Below, piece after piece: positions 22,984 to 34,844 of a stretch of 64,000 bases of DNA (its first letter is position 1; the number at the start of each line of letters is the position of its first letter). Under the pieces are notes generated by a model that saw only the letters and a program-made list of their open reading frames with translations, was not told where the DNA came from and did no database searches. The stretch is from Calamus simplicifolius (taxonomy: Eukaryota; Streptophyta; Magnoliopsida; Arecales; Arecaceae): NCBI GenBank assembly GCA_900491605.1, contig UESW01005075.1:114019-178018 (forward strand). The letters run 5' to 3'. The position numbers and the translations under genes are program-made.

Positions 22984-23275
22984 GTCGTCGGGCTCATCAT
23001 TCTACTAGCCAGGAGAAACACCAAACGAAGCTATAGAGGGAACAGAGAACAAAATGCTCCAAAGAGGAACGAAGGAGCGCTGCGAGCAGAAACGGCGTTG
23101 TTTCAACTTTGCTTCCCCTTGAAGGAAACCGCCTCAAGAGAAGATAAGGCATCTCACCCAAGGCGCCCGGAACCACCTCTACAAACGCCGTAAAAACCGA
23201 GATTTGCTACGTGGCAGTCCCCCAACTGTCGCCCCAAAGGAGCCTTACCCATGAAGGCACGGCGGTCGCGCAGCA

Positions 23276-23283
23276 TTAAATAG
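23276..23283 (-). promoter_or_regulatory. Possible TATA box for the antisense ORF
   Basis: Minus strand reads CTATTTAA, about 295 bp upstream of the antisense ATG and about 110 bp inside the 3' LTR border. Weak match, listed because position fits. Confidence 0.25.
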
Positions 23284-23377
23284 GGCATCATTGAGCAAGC
23301 TGTCTAATCCGAATCCTTCTGTTCAAATCGTGCCACCTGGACTTATACTCCCTATGCCCGAACCTACGCTTCGAACT

Positions 23378-23390
23378 AGGGAGTGGGGGG
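23378..23390 (+). other. Polypurine tract of the Tat element
   Basis: AGGGAGTGGGGGG ends four bases before the 3' LTR start; primes plus-strand DNA synthesis in LTR retrotransposons. Confidence 0.8.
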
Positions 23391-23394
23391 CATG

Positions 23395-26300
23395 TGTTGA
23401 GGGGTAAAATCACTATGCATCAACAATCGTGTACGTGGCTAAGGCTAGCCCTGATTCCTGCTCGCTGTGCGACACCCGCCAGGGATAAGTCAGCCTCGGT
23501 AGGTCGGGGTGCCTTAGCACCTTACCGTGCTAAAGATTCTCAAGACGCGGACCGCATTTCCACACCCCCCATCTGAGCCTACATCATCTCTCTGGCCCAG
23601 TCGAGCTATCATCTCTCGGTCCCAGCCGAGCCATCATCTCTCGGTCCCAGCCGAGCCATCGTCTCTTGGTCCTAGCCGAGCTATCATCTCTCGGCCCCAG
23701 CCGAGCTATCTCATCTCTCGGCCCTAGCCGAGCCCTCATTTCTCGGTCCTGGCCGAGCTATCGTCTCTTGGCCCCTCCGGTCGAGCTATCGTTTCTCGGC
23801 CTCGGCCGAGCTATCGTCCCTTGGCTCTAGCCGAACCATCCCACCACCCGACTTTTCTAGCTGGTTCCTTCCGATCACTCGGCCTAACCCGAGTGATCCC
23901 CACACCTTTGCAGAATCCGGCACGAGAAAGCTTAAATCCTTAAGATTCAAGACAGGAATTATATCTGAGAGTGGCCTAGGCCCCTGGGGCCTATGTCAGC
24001 TCCCCCTCCTCTCTGGGGCCACCGACAGCACACCTGCACACTTGTGGTAATCGGATAGAGTTTTACTAGTCTTTATGTAGCGCTCCATAAAGAGCTAGAG
24101 AACCCCAACTAATTATCATAAGTGGCAGACACACGAAAACACATCCTGTTAAAAACTTTTCATTTTCATCTCAATTATATACACAAATCACCCAATCAAC
24201 ATTAAGCATCAACCTGCTCAGATAATATTTTTCATGACATTCCTCAGGCAGTTTACAAGATCACATTCACATTCGACATTAAAATCCTAAGTGCACACAT
24301 CATGCTCATAATTTTCTCCAAAACATAAGTCTCGTATTCATATCCAAAAAGGTCTAAAACATCATTACATCCCACTGTACACATACACATATACAAAATA
24401 CAAATATCAAACCACACTCTCTCAATATACAAGGCTAGCATTTATACACTCTTGCATCCAAGCAAGCTTCACCAGCTAAGGGTCCTGTCCTGTTTATCTT
24501 GTGATCCTGGCAGAAATACTCACTGATCTGAAAGAACATTTAAATCATAGAGGGATGAGACCTAAGTCCCAGTGACTGGATAACCATCTAACTATGGAGA
24601 AATAGAGAACCATAACCTCTTAATTTCAATCGTATGCTGAAACTATTTAACTTGTACAACTCAAAGTACATTTTTAACATGATATCAGATAAAATAAAAT
24701 GTAGCTTATTCTTCAAATAACATATCAGTACTGGAATACTCTATAATAACTCTTCACTGAAAGATAACTCATTAAAATAAAACTTCATGCATTACAATAT
24801 GAAGATATGCATTCTTTATCTACAACCCAGACTCCCATCAGGATCTGCTTGCCCACTGGCATCTCAAGTAAGCTCTCCCTCTCGGGATAACTATTTGGCC
24901 CATTGGCCCTTTTTATATCACAACATATGCTTTTAGATCTCATGATGCTGGGCTGTGTGTGTAATGCCTCTGAGGTACCACCCTACAGTCGCCCTTCTGT
25001 AGGTGTACTCTCATCGGGTGCGTGACTAGCAACAGGATCCCCGCACAAATAGCACCCCTTACCCGTGCGGTTCACCTGGCAAAGTGCTTTGTTCCTTAAC
25101 CCTGGAACCTCGGGTTTTCTCTCTGCCCCCACGGGCTATATATAGTAATCAGCTCCACTGAGCTATGATTCATGCCCCCACGGGCTGCTCACAACCAGCC
25201 CCACTGGCCTGGTTAGGCATGCACTCACCCCTGATTCTGGGGTTCATCGTACGATCTGTTCGCAAGGAGGTGCCGGCTCGATAGTAGTGTGCAATGCTCA
25301 TGCTACAGTACAGTCTAAAGGGTGATCAGCCCCCTAGCTGCCTGATGCTCAGTATGACTCATACATCATTTGTAAAGCTTTATCATGCAAATATGCCATG
25401 TATACATTAAAAATTCCCTCATCGAAACTCATGCTTATGTGTTTATGCTCAAAACTCATTTATCAGAATATCATATACTAGGTTCTCATTTCTCATATTT
25501 AAAACATACATAATACTCTGCTAAACATAACATACCATAACTAGGTATTAATCTCATTATACTAGCTCAAATTAACCTCTCATTGCTAGATGAGAAATCC
25601 ACTCACCTTAGTAGGTTACTCCTCGACTGGTACAACTGGTACTCAACTCTGGTATTTCGGCTCCCTGGAATAACCCTCTTGACCTACGTCAACATACAGA
25701 TACAATAGCTATTAGGATTACCTCCACACGAGGTTTTCCCACGAACCATGCATGCATACATGATCTATCCTCTAATATCTCATTATTTTCTTCCACCCTA
25801 TCTCTACTCAAGATTACTTCTACTATTACCTCAAAATACACTAATCTAAGAAAATCTAAAGTCATACAAGATCTAGGGAAGCTATAGCTTACCTGGAGTC
25901 GAGCACAAACCCCAAGCTTCCCTTTCTCTTTCTTCCTCCTTTTTCTTCTTCTTCTTCTTCCTTTTCCTCTCTTTTCTCCTCTTCTTTCTTTCTTTCTTTC
26001 TTTCTTTCTTTTCTCTGGCTGAACCCACGTTTCCCTTTTTCTCTAATGACTTGGGGACCAAGTCATTGGAAACTTAAGGGTTAAGGCATGCCAAATCTCC
26101 CTTTTGCCCTCAAACACTCTTAACGCACGCTTTTTGGAAAACACGTGGCTCACTTATAACCATGATATTTTGCCCTTATATTTTCTTTCCCAAGTTGCCC
26201 TTAACACAATTGCAATTGACATCGGAGCCTTTTCCCATTTTGCCCCTGATATAGCATTTTTTTAATAGATTTATAGCCCAGATCATCTTTTTCACTTAAA

Positions 26301-27362
26301 TCGATACTTTTATGTAACATTTCTAAGAAAAGACTTTACCAGCTTGAAGAACTCGATTTTAGAAATCCAACGGTTCAAACGGCATCCAAATCGGACTTGA
26401 AACGGATTAAATATGAATTTCTCAAGATTTAACTCAGAAAAACCTGCCGTCTTGGAGTCGGCTCGAACAGATTGCGAGTCGGCTCGAGCAGAAGTAGGGG
26501 TCGACTCCAGAAAAGTAGGGGTCGACTCCTGAAAAGTAGGGGTCGACTCCAGCTCTGCAGGGGTCGACTCCTAAGCGTGCCGAAAGTTTAAAACCGTGCC
26601 GGAGTCGACTCCACTCTGATTAGAGTCGACTCCAACCACTAAAAACGTCATTTTAGGATAAAACTCAAACTAAACTTGATTTTTCTTGTGATTTAAACCC
26701 ATTAAACTTAAGTCTCTCAATTTCTCAAATCAGACTCATTAACATTTAGAAATATACTTATTTACTCCAAAATTTCTTCTCTTTACATTTATCAAAAGGC
26801 CAACACACCCATATTTCAAGAAAACTTTCTGACTTTCATTTTAACTGAAAATGCCATAGATTACAAGGTTTTCAGGATGTTACAACCTATGCTCCCACCA
26901 AACTCGAGACATCAACAAGCTCTCCTAGCCTTTTTAATCCTCTAACTAACCAGATACGAATCCTATCAATCTCATAACAAACTGGATTCGAATCTCAACA
27001 GCTTTCGGACCCATGACGCTCCCAAACAACCAGGTGATCCTCTATAAATACCATAGCTTCATACCCCCTCAGGTACGCCATTTTCCGTGTGCACACTTGC
27101 TCACTGGCTCTCTCTCTCTCTCTCTGCCTTCACTTCCGCCATTAGCGCTTCGCTCGGAGCCTCTGGAGGAACTCTTCGGCGAGAGCCTTCTCCTCATTTC
27201 TGTTGACTGTCGATCTCCACTGACTTGAGCATCGGAGGGTCTTCCACAGAAGGCCACCCCTAACGCCTCTCGCATGAGAACTGTCTTGCAGGTCCGTCCA
27301 GGAGGAAGCCCGTCTCGAAGCCCCACCGCATCCGAGTCGGAGGATGAATTTCAGCAGCAACA
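23395..27362 (+). repeat. 3' LTR of the Tat element, split by a nested LTR
   Basis: Begins TGTTGAGGGG like the 5' LTR and ends CAGCAGCAACA. It matches the 5' LTR in two blocks, 23395-23993 and 26885-27362. The matching sequence resumes with CCTATGCTCCC after the insertion. It has one copy of the promoter unit (TATA at about 27044). Confidence 0.9.
23994..26884 (-). mobile_element. Solo LTR (probably Ty3/gypsy) inside the Tat 3' LTR
   Basis: On the minus strand it starts TGTAACATCC and ends GAGCTGACA, i.e. TG...CA. The flanks are GCCTA (23989-23993) and ACCTA (26885-26889), a 5-bp duplication with one change. The 2891 bp contain no gag or pol, so a solo LTR is the simplest reading. The TGTAACATCC start and great length suggest a chromovirus-type gypsy LTR; that is inference. 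It holds GAGTCGACTC-like palindromes (26450-26635), a CT-rich tract (25915-26015) and otherwise AT-rich DNA. Confidence 0.75.
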
Positions 27363-27367
27363 ATATA

Positions 27368-28570
27368 TATGTTATTGCATTTAGGTTGTTCAAGACTTCA
27401 GCAAGCTCAAGTTGGAACTCCCTGCAATTAAAATCTCTACACCAACATGTTCTTCCACTAGGGATACGGTACTGATAACAGTGGCAGATCTAAAAGGTGA
27501 TGGAAGCAGTGAAGATGCTCAAGATACCATGAAGACTCTAAGCTTCTCATGGTAAAGTATTTTCTGGTTAGGCCCATGATAGCCAGGTGCCTCTTTGCAT
27601 CTCTGAAGGTTTCTAGTTGTTGCCACTCTGTTGCCTGAAATATGAGCTTGCCAGCTTGCTAGCGGAGGACACATGATCAATGAAAGAATAAACTCCTATA
27701 AATATAACTTGTCTGAAGTTGGAACAATAGCAAGCCTATTGCAGGAATAGGCTATTGTATATATTGCCATCTGGAATCCTTGGGTCGCCAAACGTGCCAT
27801 TGTATATCAGGGAAACCATTTTATAAGGACTCGTTTTACTGGCATTGCTCTTGTTTTGTCTTAGATTCTGTAAGATGAAAAGAGGCAAGGTGATATAGGA
27901 ATAAAGTTCTTCTCTGGAATAAAGTTATTTAATATTTGTAATAATTTTAAATTAATTTGTAATGAAAAAAATAATAATTTAGCAACAATCTCTTTTTCGC
28001 AATGAAACTAAATTCATTACAGAAACTCATATTTAGTAACGTAATTGACTAAATAAAACATTCGTTGCAGAAAACATTTAGCAATGAATTTTGTTTCAGC
28101 AACGAAAATAAATTCATTGTGAAATCTCATATTCAATAACAAATTTGACTAAATAAAATATTTATTATAGAATACATTTAGCAATGAATTTGTTTCAGCA
28201 ACGAAAATTAATTCGTTGCGAAAACTTGACTTCAGTAACGAATTATTGTATTTTTTTTGGAAGTATTAGCAACGAATTTTCTAGATTCAGTAATGAAATG
28301 CATTCGTTGCCAAAGATAGACTTTCAATGACGACTTTTATTCATTGCTAAAAGCAGTGATTTGGGCTTTAAAAACGGACCTTCTTTAATGAATGGTTATG
28401 AATTTAAATTCATAACGGAAAGGTTTTCGCAACGATTTAGTAATTTCTGCAATGATAAAAATATATGCTGAAAGTCAAAAATCTTGCTGTTTTATAAGAA
28501 AGGGTTGAAGGCAAGGAATTTTTCTTTAAGCTTTCTTTTCATTCTTGTGGTTGATCATTTGACTTGGATG
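27368..28570. repeat. Non-coding stretch with AACGAA/TTCGTTGC repeats
   Basis: No gene seen. From about 27960 to 28460 the motif AGCAACGAA and its complement TTCGTTGC recur many times, in both orientations. Such sub-terminal repeats are typical of CACTA-type DNA transposons, but I find no CACTA ends, so family is unassigned. Confidence 0.5.
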
Positions 28571-28719
28571 CTGAAATTAGCTTAATCTATTAGTCTTTTG
28601 ACTGGACTTCGTCCTTCTGTAGACATTAAAACCTTTTCTCTTCCGCATCGGATCGGATGTACTTAGATATTTTTGGAAGCCAAGCAGAATGAGAATGCTA
28701 GGTGTTACCCTGCACCACC

Positions 28720-28724
28720 CCCCT

Positions 28725-28796
<72 letters not shown>
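28720..28796. repeat. Compound microsatellite (CT)n(TA)n(CA)n
   Basis: Uninterrupted CT, then TA, then CA dinucleotide runs. Short open frames across it are artefacts of the repeats. Confidence 0.95.
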
Positions 28797-28799
28797 ATC

Positions 28800-29547
28800 G
28801 TCGTCAATCAGAATAGTTAACGTGTTAGAGTTGATTATTCCGTTCTATAGTTTTTGTATGCTCTTGGTGAAAAAGTCCACGAGATTTGCTATTAAAAGTG
28901 CTCCATGCATGTAAATTATCCATCTTTCATAGAATTCTAAGCAAAAACCATAAGCGTCCTCAACTTCGATAATACTTATCACCAAATAAATGCCATTGTG
29001 CATGTTGTAATGTTAGGAATGAGAGGCAGCACTGCAAGATTGACAGTGGAAGCTGGAGGCCTTTTTATTCCAACAAAGGCTTCCATGGACAAGCGAGCTA
29101 AGGTAATCATCTTGACATGAGCCATCTCTCTAACAAAACTTCGAGGCCAAAATCCTATCGAGTCTCACGGAGAGAGAATGGACCGACGGATGAGAGAATA
29201 AATAGGACGATAAAAGGACTCCACGGTCTCCCCTCTGCCTCTTCGTTAAGCCAAATAATATTAATTATTATTATTAAATTTTAATTTTACTTTTAATTTA
29301 AATAAAATTTTATTTTAATACAAATTCTAATTTTAATATGAAAAGAAGTCAAAAAAAAAAAGAGAGATAAAACTAGCATAAAATAACAAGAGAAGAGGAG
29401 TGAAAATAAACTAGTCTATGATATAACTTAGAATACAGCATGATTAGAAACTTATTCGAATTAAATTGTAATCATCGGAAGCAAACTTCAGATAAGTTTA
29501 GAATTCTTTTAGTCCCAAGAACCCTACCTCTATTTCTCCTTTCTAAA

Positions 29548-29588
<41 letters not shown>

Positions 29589-29759
29589 AATGTGTCAAAT
29601 TTTATAATTGAACCTTATAATGATATTTTAATAACTTTATAGCTATTTGTTGTCTATAATATTATTAATTTAAAAAAATTAGGTACGCTTTCTCTTTGTT
29701 AATTAGCTAAATCTTGGTTTTTAAAAAAAAATTAGGAGAAGAAAAGTATCGAAAGATAA
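28800..29759. other. AT-rich non-coding stretch upstream of the C2 gene
   Basis: Contains an (ATT)n run at about 29550-29586 and A/T-rich DNA. No gene seen. Confidence 0.6.
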
Positions 29760-29794
29760 GGTTGCGTTTGGACGAGGCCCCATCCAACGCAACC
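29760..29794. repeat. Short inverted repeat upstream of the C2 gene
   Basis: GGTTGCGTTTGGA and TCCAACGCAACC face each other across 10 bases. The arms differ by one extra T. It may be the stump of a foldback element, or a promoter hairpin; it lies about 210 bp upstream of the C2 start codon. Confidence 0.5.
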
Positions 29795-30257
29795 TAAAGA
29801 ATCCGCGAGGTATCCGCTTGCTTGCTTGTTGGCGTAACGACCCCCGACGAAAAACTCTCATATTCTCACTCGAACTCCGCGTTTGTTTAATCTACCCCGA
29901 AGCCTCTCCCCTCGATCCAGATTCCCCACCACCAAACCCTAATTTCTCTCATCGTCGATCGATTGAACTCGAAAGGAGAACTGGGGATTTTTCTTCTGCT
30001 CCGATCATGGCCCACAGGACGCTGGAGGTGACACTGATCTCCGCCGAGGGCCTCGACGACGTCAACCTCTTCTCCAAGATGCATGTCTACGCGGTGGCGT
30101 CCATCGCCGGCGACCGGCACCGCCTCCGACAAGAACGGCGGCACCAAACCCACGTGGAACGCCACCCTCCGCTTTGTCGTCCCCGAAGCGCCGATGGCCT
30201 CTTCCCTCCACGTCCTCCTCCGCTCCAAGCGCGGCGATCGCAATGTCGCGTCGTTCG

Positions 30258-30688
30258 TGTTGGAAACAAGGTGGGCACACAAGATTAACGGAAGTGAAGA
30301 ATTATTTTAATAAGAAGAATGATACTCTATATTAGAGGAAATACAATTTTTGGGTCTCTCTCTATTTTTAACATCATCATCATCTTCTTCTACTTCTACT
30401 TGTACATTTCATGGGCAAACACCTTCCATATTTATAAACATCTAGATGTTCTTTCATATACCACTATTTAATACTTGCATAGAAAAACTAAAAGATATTT
30501 GCAGAAAATTAAGAGTCAATTACAAAATACTAAGAGTCAATTTTAAATTTCTGAATCATCTTATCTTTTTCAAATAACTCTTCCTTTCTTCCATGAAGCC
30601 TTTGATCTTTTCAAAAGTGACTCTTCCTTTCTCCCATAAAGTCTTTAGTCTTTCAAGAGTGCATTAAAACAAGTTTAATATTCCAACA
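30258..30688 (-). repeat. 3' LTR of the Tork element (left copy)
   Basis: 431 bp, TGTTGGAA...TTCCAACA. On the minus strand this is the downstream LTR. Confidence 0.93.
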
Positions 30689-30738
30689 TTTCCTCCCGTA
30701 AACTTTTTTTCTTGATGCCATGATTCCAAGCATCTTTC

Positions 30739-32142
30739 TCAGCTTTTGAAAATCTTCACCTTTGAGTGATTTTGTAATATATCAGCAATTTGCTCATTTG
30801 ATTTACAATACACAACCTTCACAATACCTTTCTTAACTTGATCATGAAGAAAATGAAATCTTGTGTCAATGTATTTGCTTCTTTCATGTTGAACTGGATT
30901 CTTAGCTAGTTCAATAGCAGACTTATTATTAACATATATCTTCACAGGCTCCTTTTGTGAATGACTCAATTCTTTCAATAAGTTGCGCAACCATATGGCC
31001 TCACAAGCACATGATGCTGCTGCAACATACTCTGCTTCACATGTAGATAATGCAACAATGGATTGTTTCTTTGAGCTCCAAGAAAAAGCATTAGCACCAA
31101 AATAAAAGATATAACCAGAAGTGCTTTTTCGTTCATCAAGATCTCCCCAATCACTATCAGAAAAACCAATTAAACTTGCATCATTGGAATGAGTATAAAA
31201 CATACCATGATCAAGAGTTCCTTTGAGGTATCTTAGAATCCTTTTTGCTGCCATCCAGTGTGACTCCTTTGGATGTTCCATATATCTACTAATCAAACCA
31301 ACTCCAAAGACAATATCAGGTCGGCTTATAGTAAGATAACGAAGACTTCCAACAAGGCTTTTGAAGAGAGATGAGTTCACCTCCTTTCCTTCTCCTTCTT
31401 TACTAAGCTTGGCTCCATAAGCAACTGGGGTGTTTACTTCTTTACAGCACTCCATTTTGAATTTTTGTAGAATGTTTCTAGCATAACTTTCTTGAGAAAT
31501 GAAGATGCCATCTTCACTTTGCCTTACTTCAATGCCAAGAAAATAAGACATCAAGTCTCCTTCCGTCATTTCAAACTCCTTGCTCATAGTTGCTTTGAAC
31601 CCATATATCATTTCCATGCAATTACCTGTCAAAAGTAAGTCATCCACATATAGACATATAATTAAAATGTCATCTCCTTTTTTCTTTACATAAATAGCAT
31701 GTTCATAGGAGCATTTGTTGAAACCACAATCTTGAAGATAGTGATCAATTCGAGCATTCCAAGCTCTCGGTGCTTGCTTTAATCCATACAAAGCTTTGTG
31801 TAACTTGTACACTTTATCTTCCATGCCTTTATGGATATAGCCCTCAGGTTGCTCAATATAGACTTCTTCTTCAAGGTAGCCATTGAGAAATGCCGACTTT
31901 ACATCCATTTGATATATTTTCCACTTGTGATGAGATGCAAGTGAGAAAATGAGCTTTATTGAATTAAAATGGGCTACAGGCGCAAAAACTTCATTATAAT
32001 CGAGCCCTTTCTTTTGCTTGTAGCCTTTAGCAACCAAACGAGCTTTGTATTTTTCTACCTCTCCATTAGCAGTGCGCTTCACTTTATACACCCATTTGAC
32101 GCCATCGCCTTTTGTCCTTTTGGAAGTGAAGTCAACTCCCAA
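30739..32142 (-). CDS. Tork reverse transcriptase and RNase H, open frame
   Basis: An open frame of 467 codons. RT motifs: VKRTANGEVEKYKARLVAKG, MDVKSAFLNGYLEEEVYIEQ, ALYGLKQAPRAWNARID and the catalytic YVDD in CLYVDDLLLTGN. RNase H motifs: FSDSDWGDLDERKSTSG, IVALSTCEAEYVAAASC and VNNKSAIELAKNPVQHERSK. The C-terminus is EQIADILQNHSKVKIF; relatives usually read T-K-P/A-L here. The part is fused to integrase upstream in active elements; here the link is frameshifted, so translation as a polyprotein is not expected. Confidence 0.88.
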   Translation of the reverse strand: MGVDFTSKRTKGDGVKWVYKVKRTANGEVEKYKARLVAKGYKQKKGLDYNEVFAPVAHFNSIKLIFSLASHHKWKIYQMDVKSAFLNGYLEEEVYIEQPEGYIHKGMEDKVYKLHKALYGLKQAPRAWNARIDHYLQDCGFNKCSYEHAIYVKKKGDDILIICLYVDDLLLTGNCMEMIYGFKATMSKEFEMTEGDLMSYFLGIEVRQSEDGIFISQESYARNILQKFKMECCKEVNTPVAYGAKLSKEGEGKEVNSSLFKSLVGSLRYLTISRPDIVFGVGLISRYMEHPKESHWMAAKRILRYLKGTLDHGMFYTHSNDASLIGFSDSDWGDLDERKSTSGYIFYFGANAFSWSSKKQSIVALSTCEAEYVAAASCACEAIWLRNLLKELSHSQKEPVKIYVNNKSAIELAKNPVQHERSKYIDTRFHFLHDQVKKGIVKVVYCKSNEQIADILQNHSKVKIFKS

Positions 32143-33419
32143 GTATTATTCTTTTCTATGGCAAGAATCTCCTCCTTCATTGCTTTTGTCCATTCAACTT
32201 TCGGCATAGCTTCATCAAATGTTAGAGGTTCAATATCAGCAAATAAACAATATAAATCAACTTGTTCAACTTCTTCTGTTTCATCATAAAGATCACTAAT
32301 ACTTCTAAACTTTTTTGTTGACTCTTCAGGGCTTATAGAACTTCTTGAGGAAGTCGGTGTAACTTGTGGTGATGAAGATGATCTTGCTGGTGACAAGATT
32401 GATTGAGTAGCTTCCTCATTTGTATTCTCCTTAGCTTCATTGTAAGGTGTTATATATTTGATATGAGAATCTTTGCCATTCCAATCCCATACTCCATCTT
32501 CATTGAAAATCACATCTCGACTGATGATAACCTTATTTGTCATTGGATTATACAATTTGTAGGCTTTGGATTGCTCACTATATCCTATGAAGATGCATTT
32601 TTGGCTTCGATCATCAAGCTTCTTCCTCTTCTCTTGTGGTACTTGGGCATAGGCAATACACTCAAAAATCTTCATATGGCTTACTCCTGGTTTATAGCCA
32701 CTCCAAGCTTCTTCTGGTGTCATACCTTTGATGGCTTTTGTTGGGCTTCGGTTGATAAGATATGCTGCACATGCCACCCCTTCAACCCAAAAATGCTCGG
32801 AAAGGTTCTTCTCTTTCAACATGCTTCTAGTGTGTCAAGAATGGTCCGGTTCTTCCTCTCGACCACTCCATTTTGTTGTGGAGAGTACGGAGCGGTGAAT
32901 TGATGTCGAACTCCTTCTTCATCACAATAGCTTCTAAAAGCATTTGACATATATTCTCCGCCTCTATCGGATCTCAAAATCTGCACTTTATTATTACTTT
33001 CTTTTTCAACCAGGTTTTGAAATATTTAAACATAAAGAGTGCAGCCGACTTTTCTTTAAGAAAATAAACCCACAACTTTCTACTAAAGTCATCAACAAAT
33101 GTTATAAAATATTTGTTACCACCACAAGATTCTGGAAGAGGTCCACATATATCAGTATGCACTAGTTGTAATGGTCTTGTTGCTTTCCAAGATTTTCTAC
33201 TTTTGAAGGGAGCTCTTGTGCACTTCTCACAAACTTCATTTGATAATTTATGTGTGGAAAACCTTTCACCATTCCCTTATTAGATAGTAATTTTAAACTT
33301 CCAAAATTTAAATGTCCAAACCTGAGATGCCAAAGCCAGGAAGGGTCCTTGATATCCACTTGCAAGCAATTTTGTGCTTCCGTCTTTAAGATAAGAGGAA
33401 ACATCCTGTTCTTCGCCAT
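32143..33419 (-). pseudogene. Tork integrase region
   Basis: GAG-pre/finger: DPSWLWHLRFGHLNFGSLKL. Core: DICGPLPESCGGNKYFITF, VDDFSRKLWVYFL and, in a later frame, LINRSPTKAIKGMTPEEAW and GYSEQSKAYKLYNP. Frame breaks occur near 33162, 32974 and 32830, so the D,D,E core is split. The acidic Ser-rich linker (SPARSSSSPQVTPTSSRSS) before RT is intact. Confidence 0.85.
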
Positions 33420-34797
33420 CTAGACACGAGTAATCAGCTTTCCATTCCAATCTTTTAGAGTTAGAGATAATCCTTCCATATGAATTGCATAACCCTTCTC
33501 TAACAGTTGGCCAATACTTAAAATATTACTCTTCAAACTTGGCACATAATAAACATTGGAAATGAAATCAGGTTTACCATTCTTTTGCCAAATCATGATT
33601 TTACCTCTTCCTTTGATAGGAGCTTTGGAGAGATCCCCAAACTTCACATCACAAAACTCCCCTTCTTGCAATTCCACAAATAGCTCTTTCTTCCACACAT
33701 ATGGTTTGAGGTTCCTGAGTCAAGAAACCATATATTCTTCAAGCCTCCATCTTCTTGGCATGACAAAAGAAGTGTCGGTTCTCCTTCTTGGTTGTTGGAT
33801 TCAATGTTGTTGCTTTGCTTGTTGTTCCAACACTCATAGCTATAGTGTCCATATTTTTGACAATTATAGCATTGAACATTGGATCTTGATTGGTTACGAC
33901 CTCCAATTGATCTTCTACCTCGTCCACGTCCACCTCTTCTGCCACCTCTTTCATTGTTAAAATTTGAGCTTTGGCCTCCTCCATCATTATAGCTTCTTTG
34001 ACCATGGCCATGGCTTCGACCACAACCACGGTAGTTGCTTCTGCCACCACGACCACCACGATAGTTGTTGCCGTCATCTCTTTTGTTACTATAGGCCAAT
34101 TGAAGCCCTTGATCTTTCTCTTTTTGATCTTTTGCCTCCACCTTGGATTGAAGTATTTGCTCTGTATTATGTGCTTCATTTTTCTTTTGCATCTTTTGTT
34201 CATGAATTTGAAGTTTGCCCATCAATGCATTGATGGAGAGTGTATCAACATCATTAGCTTCTTCAATTGCGACAACAACATGCTCAAACCTCGGTGTCAA
34301 AGACCAAAGTATCTTCTCCACCACTCGAACATCTTCTACCTTCTCTCCATTTCTCTTCAATTGGTTTACAATAACCAATATCCGAGAGAAGTAGTCAATA
34401 TATTTTCCGTCTCCTTCATGGTGGTGACTTCAAATTCTCCTCGCAATTATTGAAGCCGGATTCGCTTCACCTTTTCTTCTCCTTTAAAGATAGTAGAGAG
34501 AGTATCCCAAGCTTGATTTGCAGAGGTTGCTTCAGCAATTCTCTCAAATGTCACCTCATCTAAAGCTTGATATAATTGGAACAAAGCTTTTTTGTCTCTT
34601 CTCCTTAAGCCCCTTAAAGTATCTTTTTTTGCTTGATTGTACCCTCTTTCTTGCTCTGTTGTAGGCTCGGTGTAGCCATCTTGAACAATTTCTCATAGAT
34701 CTTGTGAGCCAAATAAGGACTTCATTTGGATACACCAATTCCCATAGTTCTCCTTAGTAAGCTTGGGAACTTGAATATGCACACCATCGTTGGCCAT
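33420..34797 (-). pseudogene. Tork gag and protease
   Basis: The ATG at 34797 starts MANDGVHIQVPKLTKENYGN. The frame meets a TGA after LFGSQDL (a Trp codon in relatives, from memory), then continues (EIVQDGY, ALFQLYQALDE). A frame break lies near 34380-34440. The long open part 34378-33644 carries the rest of gag: a GRGGR-type Arg/Gly-rich region, the zinc knuckle CYNCQKYGHYSYEC, and the protease active site WFLDSGTSNHMCG. Another shift leads to GKIMIWQKNGKPDFISNVYY (33698-33420), the end of the protease part. Confidence 0.85.
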
Positions 34798-34830
34798 CTC
34801 CCTCAAGATTGATCCTCTCAAAAAAACAAG

Positions 34831-34842
34831 GCTCTGATACCA
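34831..34842 (-). other. Primer binding site of the Tork element (tRNA-iMet type)
   Basis: Minus strand reads TGGTATCAGAGC, two bases inside the 5' LTR. Confidence 0.9.
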
Positions 34843-34844
34843 AT

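Larger units (their letters stand above)
7622..27362 (+). mobile_element. Ty3/gypsy retrotransposon, Tat type, complete but decayed, with antisense genes
   Basis: Two LTRs (7622-8988 and 23395-27362, the latter split by an insertion) bound the element. The 5-bp target duplication ATATA is at 7617-7621 and 27363-27367. Inside, in order: PBS, gag, protease, RT/RNase H, integrase (gypsy order), an about 111-bp tandem array, an about 6 kb region whose ORFs are on the minus strand, and a polypurine tract. RT sequence, CxxH-type gag finger, tandem array and antisense ORF together point to the Tat lineage (Retand/Ogre relatives). The total is 19.7 kb, or 16.8 kb without the nested LTR. Gag and pol change frame many times, so the copy is not autonomous now. 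Confidence 0.93.

Noticed and set aside
28577..28914. ORFs crossing the compound microsatellite
   Set aside because: Dinucleotide runs give Val-Cys or Ile-Tyr strings; not genes.
33971..34453. Plus-strand ORF rich in Thr/Val and an overlapping His-rich one
   Set aside because: Complement of the Arg/Gly-rich Tork gag; no independent support.
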